A DNA stretch of 64,000 bases from Sphingomonas sp. DG1-23. Lineage in GTDB: Bacteria; Pseudomonadota; Alphaproteobacteria; Sphingomonadales; Sphingomonadaceae. The notes beneath the pieces are model-generated. The model had not been told where the DNA came from, ran no database searches, and worked only from the letters and a program-made list of their open reading frames with translations. The stretch covers positions 310,001 through 374,000 of the forward strand of contig NZ_JAVAMA010000002.1 in the NCBI RefSeq assembly GCF_030730875.1, in the 5' to 3' direction. This document shows, in pieces, positions 1 to 8,967 of this stretch. The position numbers were made by a program, and so were the translations under genes. Every line of letters begins with the position of its first letter. Positions within the stretch are counted from its first letter, which is position 1.

Positions 1-1230
1 AAGCGCGACATGGATCCGAAACAAAAGCGTGGGCGCCTCGCCTTCGAGCAAAGCCCTGGCCCCCTCGTCGAGTTCCAGCGGGCGTGTCCTGAAAAGAAAC
101 ATGGCGCCATCGGCAATCTCGTTGAGATTGGCCGCGCGCGGCTTCAGCGAAGGCATCGCCGCCTCGAGCAGCGTCGACTGCGATTCCGAAAGTTCGAAAG
201 GCAGCCGCTTCGCGACGAGCCCGGTGAGGCGGGAATCGTCGGTCGCGCGGATATAATGGCCGTTGAGATGCTCGAGCTTCTTGAGGTCGAAGCGCGAGGG
301 GCTCCTGCCGACCCCGGCGAGATCGAACCATTCGACTGCCTGTTCGCGGCTGATGATCTCGTCGTCGCCATGCCCCCAGCCGAGCCGGAGGAGATAATTG
401 GAAACCGCCTCGGGAAGCAGCCCGAGATCGTCGCGATACTCATCGACCGCGACGGCGTTCTTGCGCTTCGACATCTTGGTGCCGTCGGGATTGAAGATCA
501 GCGGGATGTGCGCATAGACCGGCTCGTCCCAGCCCCCCTCTATCGCGTTCATGGCGCGATAGATCGGCAACTGGCGGAACGCGTTGTTGAGATGGTCGTC
601 GCCGCGGATGACATGGGTGACGCCCATGTCGTGATCGTCGACCACCACCGCGAGCATATAGGTCGGGGTGCCGTCCGAGCGGAGCAGGACCATGTCGTCG
701 AGCTCGCTATTGTTGACGGTGACCGGCCCCTGGACCTGATCCTGGATCGTGACGCTGCCTTCGCGCGGCGCCTTGAGGCGGAGGACGAAGGGGGCGCCCT
801 CGGGCGCCTCGCTTTCGTCGCGATCGCGCCAGCGGCCGTCATAGCGCAAAGGCTGCTTGTTGGCGCGCTGCTCCGCCCGCATCGCCTCGAGCTCCTCGGC
901 CGTGGCGAAGCATTTATAGGCGTGGCCGCCCGCGAGCATCGCATGCGCGACCTCGGCGTGACGCGCGGCGCGCGCGAACTGATAGACTTCGTCGCCATCC
1001 CAATCGAGGCCGAGCCAGCGCATCCCGTCGAGGATCGCCGCGATCGCCGGCTCGGTCGAGCGCGCACGATCGGTATCCTCGATCCGCAGCAGGAACTTGC
1101 CGCCATGATGACGGGCGAACAGCAAATTGAACAAGGCCGTGCGGGCGCCGCCGATATGGAGGAACCCGGTGGGGGACGGCGCGAAACGGGTGACGACGGG
1201 CTTGCCGCCGGTATCAGATGTTGCGCTCAA
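1..1230 (-). CDS. gltX: Glutamyl-tRNA synthetase, 3' end cut by window edge
   Basis: Class I aminoacyl-tRNA synthetase that charges tRNA(Glu) with glutamate in the cytoplasm. The visible 410 codons begin with the class I signature [20 protein letters not shown] (HIGH motif). They include the [12 protein letters not shown] segment and the KMSKS equivalent TKMSKRKNA, all intact. Family members are about 470-480 residues, so roughly 65 C-terminal residues lie beyond position 1. I chose a TTG start at 1230-1228, giving [15 protein letters not shown], because a GGGA Shine-Dalgarno-like run lies about 10 bases upstream and no ATG or GTG is available in frame nearby. The gene is divergent from comEC with only 28 bases between the two starts. 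Sphingomonads often carry two gltX paralogues; I cannot tell from this fragment whether this copy also charges another tRNA. Confidence 0.95.
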   Translation of the reverse strand, partial: MSATSDTGGKPVVTRFAPSPTGFLHIGGARTALFNLLFARHHGGKFLLRIEDTDRARSTEPAIAAILDGMRWLGLDWDGDEVYQFARAARHAEVAHAMLAGGHAYKCFATAEELEAMRAEQRANKQPLRYDGRWRDRDESEAPEGAPFVLRLKAPREGSVTIQDQVQGPVTVNNSELDDMVLLRSDGTPTYMLAVVVDDHDMGVTHVIRGDDHLNNAFRQLPIYRAMNAIEGGWDEPVYAHIPLIFNPDGTKMSKRKNAVAVDEYRDDLGLLPEAVSNYLLRLGWGHGDDEIISREQAVEWFDLAGVGRSPSRFDLKKLEHLNGHYIRATDDSRLTGLVAKRLPFELSESQSTLLEAAMPSLKPRAANLNEIADGAMFLFRTRPLELDEGARALLEGEAPTLLFRIHVAL

Positions 1231-1258
1231 CCGCGCGTGCTCCCAGACTGTAAAATCG

Positions 1259-3430
1259 ATGGCCAGCTCAGCCGCCGAGGCCCCTAGCACGGGGTTGCCC
1301 GCCCTTCAAATGGGGGCGAGGGCTGGGTTTCGCCACGGCATTGCCGCGATAGAGAAATGGCTCGAGGCCGAGCGCGAGCAACTGGTGCTGTGGCTGCCGG
1401 TGGTCCTGGGGGCGGGAATCACGGCGTGGTTCCTGTTGCCCGATGCGGCGCGCTGGATCGGATTCACGCTCGGCGGAGTCGCGCTGGCGCTGGTGGCGAT
1501 CGCGCTGCCGGGCAAAGGCAGGGCGCCGCGGGTGGTGGCGATCGCCGCACTCGCGCTGGCGGCGGGCTGCGCGCTGATCTGGTGGCGGAGCGAACGCGTC
1601 TCGGCGCCGGTGCTCGCGCGGCCGGCGGTGGTCGTCGTCACGGCCAGGGTCGAACGAGTCGAGCAGCTTCCCGCGCGGGACATGGTGCGGGTGACCCTGG
1701 CGCCGCTCGGCCATGCCGATCTTCCGCCGCGGCTGCGGGTCAATCTCGCGCGGGCGGACGCCGTGGCGGGGATTGCGCAGGGGGCGGTGATCCGGCTGCG
1801 CACGCGGCTGATGCCGCCGCCGGCTGCGGCGGTGCCCGGCGCCTATGATTTCGCGCGGGTGGCGTGGTTCGCCGGGCTGGGCGCGACGGGGAAGGGGTTT
1901 GCGCCGGTCGAGGTGGTTCGGCCGGCCGCCGCGCCGGGTGTGGATCTGCGGACGCGGCTCTCGATGCATATCCAGTCGCGGATCGCCGGCAGCGGCGGCG
2001 GCGTCGCCAGCGCGCTGGCGACCGGCGACCAGGGCGCGATCGCCGAGGCGGATTCGGAGGCGATGCGCCGTTCGGGCCTCGCGCATCTGCTCTCGGTGTC
2101 GGGCCTCCACGTCACTGCGGTCACCGCCGCGGCGATGCTGCTGGTGTTGCGGCTGCTCGCGCTGAGCCCGACGCTCGCCTTGCGCTGGCGGCTGCCTTTG
2201 GTCGCAGCCGGGGCGGGAGCCTTGGCCGCGGTGGGCTATACCCTGTTGACCGGCGCCGAGGTGCCGACGATCCGTTCGTGCGCGGCGGCTTTGCTCGTCC
2301 TGCTCGCCTTGAGTCTCGGGCGCGAGGCGATCACGCTGCGGCTGGTCGCGGCCGGTGCCTTCCTCGTGCTGCTGCTCTGGCCCGAGGCTCTGGCCGGACC
2401 GAGCTTCCAGCTGAGCTTCGCCGCGGTCACCGCGATCGTCGCTTTGCACGAGAGCCCGCGGGTGCGCGGCTGGTTCAGGCGACGCGAGGAGGGACGCGGG
2501 CGGCGATTGCTGCGCGGGCTCGGCTCGCTATTGCTCACCGGGGTGGCGGTCGAGCTGGCGCTGATGCCGATCGGGCTGTTCCACTTCCACAAAGCCGGCG
2601 TCTATGGCGCGCTCGCCAATATCGTCGCGATCCCGCTGACCACTTTCGTGATCATGCCGCTCGAGGCGCTGGCGCTGGCGCTGGACCTGATCGGGATCGG
2701 CGCGCCGTTCTGGTGGCTGACGGCGCGGGCGCTCGATCTGTTGCTGTGGCTCGCGCACGTGACTGCGTCGGCGCCGGGCGCAGTGGCGGCGCTGCCGGCG
2801 ATGCCGGGCGGCGCCTATGCGCTGATCGTCGCAGGCGGGCTGTGGATCGCCTTGTGGCGGACGCGGCTGCGCTGGGCAGGGGTGGCGCCGTTCGCGCTCG
2901 GGCTGGGCTGGGCGCTGCTGACTCCGCCGCCCGATCTGCTGGTCACCGGCGACGGCCGGCATCTCGCGATCCGGATGGCGAACGGCGAGATGGCGCTGCT
3001 GCGCGACCGTGCCGGCGATTATATGCGCGCGACGCTGAGCGAGAATAGCGGCGCGGAGGATGCCGAACTCGCCTTGCTCTCCGAGGCGCCGGACGCACGG
3101 TGCAGTCCCGATCTGTGCCTCGTCGGGGTTGCAGCGGGCGCGCGGCGGTGGCGGGTGCTGGCGACGCGGAGCGGCTATCTGGTGCCGTGGCGCGAAATGA
3201 TCGCGGCGTGCCGGACCGCCGATGTCGTGGTGAGCGAACGCCGGCTGCCGCCCGGCTGCGCGCCGCGCTGGCTGCGCCTCGACCGCGAAACGCTCGCCCG
3301 GACCGGCGGCGTGGCGGTCCGCTTCGGCGATATGGCGGTGCGGACGGTGCGCGGCGGCGGCAGGCACCCGTGGCTCGATCCGCCGACGGTGCAACCGCCA
3401 TATCCGGCGCGGCCCGGTGATCGCCGGTGA
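1259..3430 (+). CDS. comEC: ComEC/Rec2-family DNA uptake channel protein
   Basis: Polytopic inner-membrane protein of 723 residues in the ComEC/Rec2 family, which carries single-stranded DNA across the inner membrane during natural transformation. An N-terminal hydrophobic and DUF4131-like region precedes the Competence domain, whose hallmark HLLSVSGLH lies near residues 274-284 and is followed by repeated hydrophobic helices. The C-terminal part (after about residue 560) is soluble but shows no HxHxDH metallo-beta-lactamase motif. It is therefore a short, nuclease-less form, which is common in Alphaproteobacteria. The start at ATG 1259 is preferred over an in-frame upstream start at 1127, because the longer form would run through the divergent gltX start. 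Whether the cell is competent cannot be judged from this gene alone. Confidence 0.9.
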   Translation: MASSAAEAPSTGLPALQMGARAGFRHGIAAIEKWLEAEREQLVLWLPVVLGAGITAWFLLPDAARWIGFTLGGVALALVAIALPGKGRAPRVVAIAALALAAGCALIWWRSERVSAPVLARPAVVVVTARVERVEQLPARDMVRVTLAPLGHADLPPRLRVNLARADAVAGIAQGAVIRLRTRLMPPPAAAVPGAYDFARVAWFAGLGATGKGFAPVEVVRPAAAPGVDLRTRLSMHIQSRIAGSGGGVASALATGDQGAIAEADSEAMRRSGLAHLLSVSGLHVTAVTAAAMLLVLRLLALSPTLALRWRLPLVAAGAGALAAVGYTLLTGAEVPTIRSCAAALLVLLALSLGREAITLRLVAAGAFLVLLLWPEALAGPSFQLSFAAVTAIVALHESPRVRGWFRRREEGRGRRLLRGLGSLLLTGVAVELALMPIGLFHFHKAGVYGALANIVAIPLTTFVIMPLEALALALDLIGIGAPFWWLTARALDLLLWLAHVTASAPGAVAALPAMPGGAYALIVAGGLWIALWRTRLRWAGVAPFALGLGWALLTPPPDLLVTGDGRHLAIRMANGEMALLRDRAGDYMRATLSENSGAEDAELALLSEAPDARCSPDLCLVGVAAGARRWRVLATRSGYLVPWREMIAACRTADVVVSERRLPPGCAPRWLRLDRETLARTGGVAVRFGDMAVRTVRGGGRHPWLDPPTVQPPYPARPGDRR

Positions 3431-3433
3431 CGT

Positions 3434-3712
3434 TCAGGTCGGCGCGTTGATCGCCATTGCGCGGCGAAAGCGCCCGCATAAGCGGCGCGCGCTTCGCCGC
3501 GGCGGCATAGGCGTCGAGGTCGGATATTCGTCGAGGATCCCCGACATCCGCAGCCGGAGCAGGACCGACACCATCAAAAGGTCTCTCGCGAAAGATCGCC
3601 CGCGCTGAACGCGCCATCGAGCCAGTCGACGGAGCCGAGGCGCGCCGAGAGCCAGCCCGGCGAAATGAACGTCGATCTCGGCCAGCTGACGCTCGCCCCA
3701 GGGGCTCCGTAG
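3434..3712 (-). pseudogene. Decayed glutathione S-transferase C-terminal fragment
   Basis: No intact reading frame exists here, but pieces of a glutathione S-transferase C-terminal domain can be read on the minus strand by switching frames. In order they are RQLAEIDVHFAGLA, SVDWLDGAFSAGDL, then in another frame LLMVSVLLRLRMSGILDEYP, back to DLDAYAAAAKRAP, and finally AYAGAFAAQW and AINAPT followed by a stop at 3434-3436. This order matches the usual GST helical domain (WL-G-F-AGDLLM-V-L...YP-L--Y-A---RPA). At least three frame changes are needed, and the thioredoxin-like N-terminal domain is missing. It sits between comEC and lexA and is not expected to make a protein. The GST family assignment rests on motif order, not on an alignment. 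Confidence 0.72.
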
Positions 3713-3745
3713 CGAACCAGCCGGGCGCCGACCGGCGCCGACCGG

Positions 3746-4429
3746 TCAGTAGCGTCGCAACAGCCCCGCCAGCCGACCCTGCACGCGCACCTGATCGGGA
3801 CGATAGCGCTGGGCGCTGTAATCGCGATTGGCCGGATCGAGCCGGATCATCGCGCCTTCCTTGCGGAAATATTTGAGCGTCGCCTCGGCATCCTCGATCA
3901 AGGCGACGACGATCTCGCCGTCGCGCGCCGTCTCGGTGCGGCGGATCAGCGCGTAATCGCCGTCGAGAATGCCGGCCTCGACCATCGAATCGCCGGCGAC
4001 CTCGAGCGCATAATGCTCGCCCGATCCGAGCAATGCGGCGGGAACCGGAAGCATGGTAGAGCCTTCGAGCGCTTCGATCGGAGTACCCGCGGCGATGCGG
4101 CCATGGAGCGGAATCTCGACCACGTCATTGGCCGGCGCGGGCGGCGGCGCCTTGGCCGAACTTGTCAAAGTTGCGGGCTGCGCCGCGGTGCGCGCCGGCT
4201 TCCTGGCGTCGCTGCGTTCGGGCACGCGCAGCACTTCGAGCGCGCGGGCGCGATTGGGCAGGCGGCGGATGAACTCGCGTTCCTCGAGCGCGCTGATCAG
4301 CCGGTGCACGCCCGACTTGGATTTGAGATCGAGCGCTTCCTTCATTTCCTCGAACGAAGGCGAAACGCCGGTCTCGGCCAAACGGTCGGCAATGAAGCAG
4401 ATGAGCTCGTGCTGCTTGCGCGTGAGCAT
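3746..4429 (-). CDS. lexA: LexA SOS repressor
   Basis: Transcriptional repressor of the SOS regulon; RecA-stimulated self-cleavage inactivates it after DNA damage. The 227-residue protein has the winged HTH (residues 1-65, beginning [13 protein letters not shown]) and a C-terminal S24 peptidase domain. The Ala-Gly cleavage site is at about residues 114-115 (GRIAAGTP), the catalytic Ser at about 148 (GDSMVEAG) and the Lys at about 186 (ATLKYF). A longer in-frame start at 4471 exists, but ATG 4429 matches the family N-terminus and has a strong AGGAGG site about 7 bases upstream. The SOS box at 4447-4461 overlaps the upstream region, so the gene is very probably autoregulated. The linker between domains (about residues 75-100) is long and rich in Ala and Pro. 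Confidence 0.97.
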   Translation of the reverse strand: MLTRKQHELICFIADRLAETGVSPSFEEMKEALDLKSKSGVHRLISALEEREFIRRLPNRARALEVLRVPERSDARKPARTAAQPATLTSSAKAPPPAPANDVVEIPLHGRIAAGTPIEALEGSTMLPVPAALLGSGEHYALEVAGDSMVEAGILDGDYALIRRTETARDGEIVVALIEDAEATLKYFRKEGAMIRLDPANRDYSAQRYRPDQVRVQGRLAGLLRRY

Positions 4430-4446
4430 CCAGATCCTCCTGTCTA

Positions 4447-4461
4447 GAACAGACACGGAAC
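4447..4461 (-). promoter_or_regulatory. Alphaproteobacterial SOS (LexA) box
   Basis: On the minus strand the sequence reads GTTC-CGTGTCT-GTTC, an exact match to the alphaproteobacterial LexA operator GTTC-N7-GTTC. It lies only about 6 bases upstream of the lexA ribosome binding site, so bound LexA would sit at or just after the transcription start. A further GTTC (AACGTTCCG) is part of the same cluster. The site is seen directly; the regulatory role follows from established knowledge of alphaproteobacterial LexA. Confidence 0.88.
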
Positions 4462-4486
4462 GTTTATGCAATGTTCCGGTGGCTTG

Positions 4487-5671
4487 TCAAGCGAGGTCGA
4501 GGATCTCCACCGGGTCGCCGGTTCGCGCCGCGGGCGCGTGCGGCGCACGGACGATCAGGCAGGTCGCGCGGGCGAGCGTCCGGAGCATCGCGCTGTCCTG
4601 GAGCGTCGAGGCGAAGACGCGGCCGTCGCGGATCTCGGCGCGGAGATAGTCGGTGCGCTCGCCATTGGCAGCGAGCGGCTCGCCGAGGGTCGCAGCGCGC
4701 GTGGCGGGCAGCGGATCCACGGCGCCGGCGAGGTGGGCGACGAGCGGGCGAACGAAGAGCAAGGCGGTGACGAATGCCGAGACCGGATTGCCGGGCAGGC
4801 CGAGTACGACCGTCTCGCCGAGCCTGCCCGCCATCACGGGCTTGCCCGGGCGCAATGCGATCCGCCAGAAGTCGATCGTCGCGCCAGCGGCCTCGAGCGC
4901 GGGGCGGACGAGATCGTGATCGCCGACCGAGGCGCCGCCGCTGGTGACGAGCAGATCGGCGTCGACGGCGCGGAAGGCGGTCTCCAGCACTTCCCGGCGA
5001 TCGGGGAGAATACCGAGATCGAGCAGTTCGACCGGCAGACCGGCGAGCTGCGCGGCGAGCATCAACCGATTGGTTTCGGGGAGCTGGGCCTCGCCGATCG
5101 GGGCGCCCGGCGCGACCAGTTCGTCGCCGGTCGCCGCGATCGCGACGCGCACCTTGCGGCGCACCGCGACATGGCCATGGCCGGCGGTGCCTGCCAGCGC
5201 GAGGCGCGCCGGGGTGAGGCGCTCGCCGGCGCGAATCAGCAAATCGCCTTCGCGGAAATCGAGCCCACGACGGCGGACGTTGCGGCCTTGGGTCGCCGGG
5301 CCCTCGCCGGCGAGGCGGAGGGTGTTGCCATCGCGCGCTGCTTCCTCCTGGACCATCACCGTGTCGGTTCCGAGCGGCAGCGGTGCACCGGTGAAGATGC
5401 GGACCGCCTCACCGAGGCCCGCTTGCCCGGCAAAGCCGCGGCCCGCGGCGCTTTCGCCGACCACCCGCCACGGCCCGGGCAATTCGGCGAAGCGGATCGC
5501 ATAGCCGTCCATCGCCGAGAGATCGGCCGAGGGCTGGGTGCGCAGTGCGTGCAGGTCGGCCGCCGCCCAGCGTCCGGCCGCGGCCGCGATCGCCACCCGC
5601 TCGACCGGTAGTTGCGGCGCGAGCGCGAACAGCCGCGACCAGGCTTGGGAAAGGGGGAGAAGCCGAGTCAT
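4487..5671 (-). CDS. moeA: Molybdopterin molybdenumtransferase MoeA
   Basis: Inserts molybdate into adenylylated molybdopterin in the last common step of molybdenum cofactor synthesis. The 394-residue protein has the MoeA N-terminal region (SADLSAMDGYAIR), the mid domain with FTGAPLPLGTDTVMVQEE, the MoCF-type binding core (TSGGASVGDHDLV, LRPGKPVMAG, LGLPGNPVSAF) and the small C-terminal beta domain. A longer in-frame start at 5788 exists; ATG 5671 (MTRLLPLSQAWSRLF) is preferred because it matches the family N-terminus and follows a GGTGGGG site. It is upstream of lexA on the same strand and downstream of moaC, with a six-gene accessory insertion between the two moa/moe genes. Confidence 0.95.
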   Translation of the reverse strand: MTRLLPLSQAWSRLFALAPQLPVERVAIAAAAGRWAAADLHALRTQPSADLSAMDGYAIRFAELPGPWRVVGESAAGRGFAGQAGLGEAVRIFTGAPLPLGTDTVMVQEEAARDGNTLRLAGEGPATQGRNVRRRGLDFREGDLLIRAGERLTPARLALAGTAGHGHVAVRRKVRVAIAATGDELVAPGAPIGEAQLPETNRLMLAAQLAGLPVELLDLGILPDRREVLETAFRAVDADLLVTSGGASVGDHDLVRPALEAAGATIDFWRIALRPGKPVMAGRLGETVVLGLPGNPVSAFVTALLFVRPLVAHLAGAVDPLPATRAATLGEPLAANGERTDYLRAEIRDGRVFASTLQDSAMLRTLARATCLIVRAPHAPAARTGDPVEILDLA

Positions 5672-5812
5672 CGCCCCACCCTTTGCCGGGAGAGGGGGGC
5701 GGCGCAAGGCTTTGCTACGGACGAAAGACGGGAGGCGCCCGAACGGATGGATCGGCGCGAGAGCGTTCAGACCGGTTCGATACGCCACCCGAAATCCCGG
5801 CGGGCATTGTTC

Positions 5813-6619
5813 CTAGAGGGTTGGCCGGCTCGCCAGCAGGATGCGGAACGTTGCGACTCCGCGAACCGCGCGGCCGCCGGCGTCTTTGGCCGGAGCGAAG
5901 AGCGGTTTGCCCAAAACCATGCCGCAGACTGTCTTTTCCACGCCCTTCTCGGTCTTGTCGCTCGACGAATGGCACTCTGCGACCATCCCGTCCGGCGACA
6001 CGGCGACGCGGAACACCGCGTCGACGTCGAGCTGCCGCGACTGTCCCTTGACCTTCAGCAACTCGCTTTTCGAGAACCACGCATCCCGATGCCTGAGAGC
6101 GACCGGTGTCGTACCGCCGGGCGCGAACTGCCTGGCATCGGCGCCCCATTCGATCAACTGATCCGCGTTGCAACGACGAAGCGCTTCGACAGCCTTCGCG
6201 CTGCCCGCGACCGGCACCGTCGCGCTGTCGCCCGACCGCATCGCCACCGTCACCGTGTCGGCGCCCGAAAGATCGCCGAGCAAATCCGGCGCCACACCGT
6301 CCATCCGGACGGCGCGCATGCCCGTCTCGAGCTTCAGGACATCTGCGCGCCCGTTCAACACTTTCTGCGAGGGCGCGAAGATCAGGGACGCCGGCACATA
6401 GGATGCCTGCCTCTTGATGCCGGGGGCAGCGATGGCGACCAGATACGCATCGCTGCCCGGGATCGTCCGGATCGACAGAGTGGCGCGTGACCCGGCGTCA
6501 TGTCGTTCCAACACGCAAAGCACAGGATCGGCGCGCAACGCCCAGCGCGCGGCTTGCGCGGTTTGCATCGCCTGCGCGTCTGCTGCGAAAGCCATTGCAC
6601 CGACCAGCGACGCTATCAT
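5813..6619 (-). CDS. Secreted protein with TonB-C-like C-terminal domain
   Basis: Unrecognised 268-residue protein with an N-terminal signal peptide (MIASLVGAMAFAADAQA). The C-terminal 65 residues (VFRVAVSPDGMVAECHS ... VCGMVLGKPLFAPAKDA) have the pattern of a TonB C-terminal-like domain carrying a pair of cysteines. The same pattern is found in the unlinked protein at 44916-45536. No membrane anchor is visible beyond the signal, so a periplasmic protein is likely. The start at ATG 6619 has a GGGGGA site upstream and yields a clean signal peptide; a longer in-frame start at 6664 would add 15 residues. It is divergent from the ArsR gene. The role is unknown; a partner of a TonB-type system is only one possibility. 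Confidence 0.75.
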   Translation of the reverse strand: MIASLVGAMAFAADAQAMQTAQAARWALRADPVLCVLERHDAGSRATLSIRTIPGSDAYLVAIAAPGIKRQASYVPASLIFAPSQKVLNGRADVLKLETGMRAVRMDGVAPDLLGDLSGADTVTVAMRSGDSATVPVAGSAKAVEALRRCNADQLIEWGADARQFAPGGTTPVALRHRDAWFSKSELLKVKGQSRQLDVDAVFRVAVSPDGMVAECHSSSDKTEKGVEKTVCGMVLGKPLFAPAKDAGGRAVRGVATFRILLASRPTL

Positions 6620-6710
6620 GCCATATCCCCCGCGACCCCTTATTTCGCCAGGCTGAACGAACAATTGGCGACGGGCAAGCTTCCTCGGACCCTTGCGTGC
6701 GCGTACAGCG

Positions 6711-7088
6711 ATGATAACACTGAGCCAGATGGTTCAGTTTTCCGATGCCCAACTCGATGCTTCGTTCGCCGCGCTCTCGGATGCCACGAGGCGCGGCGTG
6801 CTGGAGCGGCTCGGGCGCGGGAACGCTTCGATCACCGATCTTGCCGACCGGTTCCACATGACCCTGACCGGCATGAAGAAGCATGTCGAGGTCCTGGAGA
6901 AAGCGGGACTGGTCGCGACCGAGAAGGTCGGACGCGTGCGGACCTGCAGGCTCGGGCTTCGCGCGCTTCAGGCCGAGATGGCGTGGATCGAGGGATACCG
7001 CCAGCTCTGGACCGCACGCTTCGACGAACTGGACAAGATCGTGGAAGAATTGAAAGCAAGGGAGGAAAGTCATGGGCCTGAAAGATAG
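6711..7088 (+). CDS. ArsR-family winged-helix regulator
   Basis: Small (125 aa) metalloregulator-fold repressor. The winged helix-turn-helix spans roughly residues 10-90 (SFAALSDATRRGVLERL, then SITDLADRFHMTLTGMKKHV as the recognition region, then wing VATEKVGRVRTCRL). No cysteine cluster typical of metal-sensing ArsR/SmtB proteins is present. It therefore belongs to the subgroup paired with SRPBCC (AHSA1-like) proteins. It overlaps the next gene by 17 bases, so the two are translationally coupled. The start could also be ATG 6729; neither has a strong Shine-Dalgarno sequence. Confidence 0.88.
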   Translation: MITLSQMVQFSDAQLDASFAALSDATRRGVLERLGRGNASITDLADRFHMTLTGMKKHVEVLEKAGLVATEKVGRVRTCRLGLRALQAEMAWIEGYRQLWTARFDELDKIVEELKAREESHGPER

Positions 7089-7587
7089 CGCTTCGCGTTC
7101 AACGCAAAGCCCGACGCGGGTCGAACGCAAGTCGGACCGGGAGCTGGTGATCACGCGGATCTTCGACGCGCCGGTGCGCATCGTGTTCGAGGCATGGACC
7201 CGGCCCGAGCTGTTCATGCGGTGGTGGGCGCCGAAGTCGATGGGTGTGCCGCTGCTTTCCTGCGAGATGGATGTCCGGACCGGCGGCAAATACCGGCTCG
7301 AGTTCGGACAGGACGCCGCCAGTCCTTTGGTCTTCTTCGGCAAATATGTCGAGGTTGTCCCGAACGCTCGCCTCGTATGGACCAATGAGGAGGGCGCGGA
7401 CGGCGCGGTGACCACCGTCACCTTCGAGGAACAGGGCGGCAAGACCTTATTGGCGTTTCAGGAACTTTATCCTTCGAAGGAAGCGCTCGACGAGGCCTTT
7501 GTCGGGATGGAAGGCGGGACGCCCGAGCAGTTCGACCAGCTGGACGCGCTCCTCGCCAGCCTCGGCGCGAATGCGGACGGGGCATGA
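7072..7587 (+). CDS. SRPBCC / AHSA1-family protein
   Basis: A 171-residue START/Bet v1-like protein of the AHSA1 family. The core runs from about residue 22 (ELVITRIFDAPVRIVFEAWT, then RWWAPKSM) to the C-terminal helix (GGTPEQFDQLDALLASL). These domains bind small hydrophobic ligands, and bacterial copies are commonly co-transcribed with an ArsR regulator, as here. The ATG lies inside the end of the ArsR gene. The ligand and the pathway are unknown. The pair sits as an insertion between moaC and moeA. Confidence 0.88.
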   Translation: MGLKDSASRSTQSPTRVERKSDRELVITRIFDAPVRIVFEAWTRPELFMRWWAPKSMGVPLLSCEMDVRTGGKYRLEFGQDAASPLVFFGKYVEVVPNARLVWTNEEGADGAVTTVTFEEQGGKTLLAFQELYPSKEALDEAFVGMEGGTPEQFDQLDALLASLGANADGA

Positions 7588-7610
7588 TGCGTTAGCGCCG
7601 CGCGGGCGGT

Positions 7611-8579
7611 TCAGCCCGGCTTCTGATTTCCGGAGACGAGGCTGAGTTCGCGCGGGCGCAGCGGCAGGCGGAATTCGCAGAGAATGCGGTTGTGCCGCGC
7701 TTCGATCACGTTGGCCGGGGCGCCGCCGATCTCGGGGAGCGATACCCAGAGCTGGGCGCCCGGCGCGAATACCGCACGCGTCTCGAGTTCGACGAGATGC
7801 GCGGTAAGGCCGCGGACGCGCGCATTCCACCAGCGCACGCCCTCGCGGATGCTGGCCGGCGCATCGAGACGGATCGCGTGCTTGTCGGGGATCATGCCCT
7901 CGCGCTCGGGGCTATGCGGGGTCGGCGCCGGAGCAGCGGGGGCATTGGCGGCCTGCGCGCGCTGGGCGTGGCGCAGCCATGGCATCAGCGTCTGCCAGCC
8001 CAGTTCCGCGTTGAAGGCGATGCCGGCCTGGCCGTCCTGCGCCCAGCGGACCACGCCGTTGAGCGGGCGCAGCGCATCGAAGGTCAAATGAACCGGATCG
8101 CCGATGGCGAGCGCGAGCTTGGTGTCGATGCCGACACCGCCGTACGAGATGTTGCGCGTGCGGGCATGCTCGACCTTGTTGCCGCAGCGGATCGCGACGA
8201 GCTGGTGAATCTCGACGCGCGGCATCGAGCGGCGTTCGGCGGGGAGGTTCGCCAACGTGCGCGCGAGGGTGCTGATGATGTCGATCGGCTCGTCGAACAG
8301 GAAGCCGATCTCGCCGTCGGCGAACCAGTCGATCTTGCCCGGGATGGTCTGGCCGCTCGTCATTTCGAGGTGGAGCGGCGCGGCCTCGGTGCACTCGAGC
8401 TCGATCTGGAGCGTGGCACCTGCCGACGACAGCCGCTGAAGCGAGCAAGGAAAACGCCCGGAATCGCCGACGAGGAACGCGGCATCGAACGCCGCCTGCG
8501 CGTCGGGCTGATGCCGGACGGCGCGCGGCGGCTCGGCGGACAACGAAAAAATCGTTGCGGACCTGAGTGCCTGAATCAT
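7611..8579 (-). CDS. PilZ-domain protein, large
   Basis: A 322-residue protein with a recognisable PilZ domain in the middle, about residues 115-210. It has an RxxxR element (ERRSMPR) followed by NISYGGVGI, the (D/N)xSxxG motif that binds cyclic di-GMP. An N-terminal PilZ-like half (FPCSLQRLSSAGATLQIEL) lacks the arginine motif, and a C-terminal region after an Ala/Pro linker may be a third degenerate copy. The likely role is a cytosolic cyclic-di-GMP effector. ATG 8579 has a GTGGGA site; TTG 8582 directly before it is an alternative. The gene starts 3 bases after the stop of the small membrane protein gene, which suggests translational coupling. Confidence 0.82.
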   Translation of the reverse strand: MIQALRSATIFSLSAEPPRAVRHQPDAQAAFDAAFLVGDSGRFPCSLQRLSSAGATLQIELECTEAAPLHLEMTSGQTIPGKIDWFADGEIGFLFDEPIDIISTLARTLANLPAERRSMPRVEIHQLVAIRCGNKVEHARTRNISYGGVGIDTKLALAIGDPVHLTFDALRPLNGVVRWAQDGQAGIAFNAELGWQTLMPWLRHAQRAQAANAPAAPAPTPHSPEREGMIPDKHAIRLDAPASIREGVRWWNARVRGLTAHLVELETRAVFAPGAQLWVSLPEIGGAPANVIEARHNRILCEFRLPLRPRELSLVSGNQKPG

Positions 8580-8582
8580 CAA

Positions 8583-8903
8583 CTATTTTCCCACGCGATC
8601 CGTGGTTCGTCCTTGCTTGAGGGGGCTGAAAGCGGGGTTAATGTGTGCGGTTGTAGAATCCCTAACGGCGCGCGGCGGGAAGGCCGGGGATCGGGCACCG
8701 TCCCGGTCCTTTTCATGCTGTTCGAGGCGATGCGAACGCCAGCGCAGGAGCATGCCTGCGATCGACGCGATCATTCCGAGCACCAGACAGGCGAGCAGCA
8801 CCGGGCTTCGCTCTGCGGTCTCGATCGCGACGATGCCGAGCAGGACGACGCTCAGCGTGGAAGTGAGATAGCCGAGCCCCTTGAGCACCGAAACTTCGCG
8901 CAA
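8583..8903 (-). CDS. Small membrane protein, two helices
   Basis: Unrecognised 106-residue protein with two predicted transmembrane helices near residues 9-27 (YLTSTLSVVLLGIVAI) and 33-53 (VLLACLVLGMIASIAGMLL). A basic, hydrophilic C-terminal tail follows. The start is taken as TTG 8903 behind a GAAGGGCGAAGG ribosome-binding region, because no in-frame ATG is available; this start is uncertain. The stop abuts the PilZ gene start, so the two are probably one unit. A membrane partner for the cyclic-di-GMP effector is inference only. Confidence 0.6.
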   Translation of the reverse strand: MREVSVLKGLGYLTSTLSVVLLGIVAIETAERSPVLLACLVLGMIASIAGMLLRWRSHRLEQHEKDRDGARSPAFPPRAVRDSTTAHINPAFSPLKQGRTTDRVGK

Positions 8904-8967
8904 CGCCTTCGCCCTTCATGACAATTCGATGACAGGACAACGATGGCGCGGCAGGGCCGTTCCGGGC

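Noticed and set aside
3417..3608. A 63-codon plus-strand frame after comEC
   Set aside because: It is the antisense of the GST remnant and has no ribosome site.
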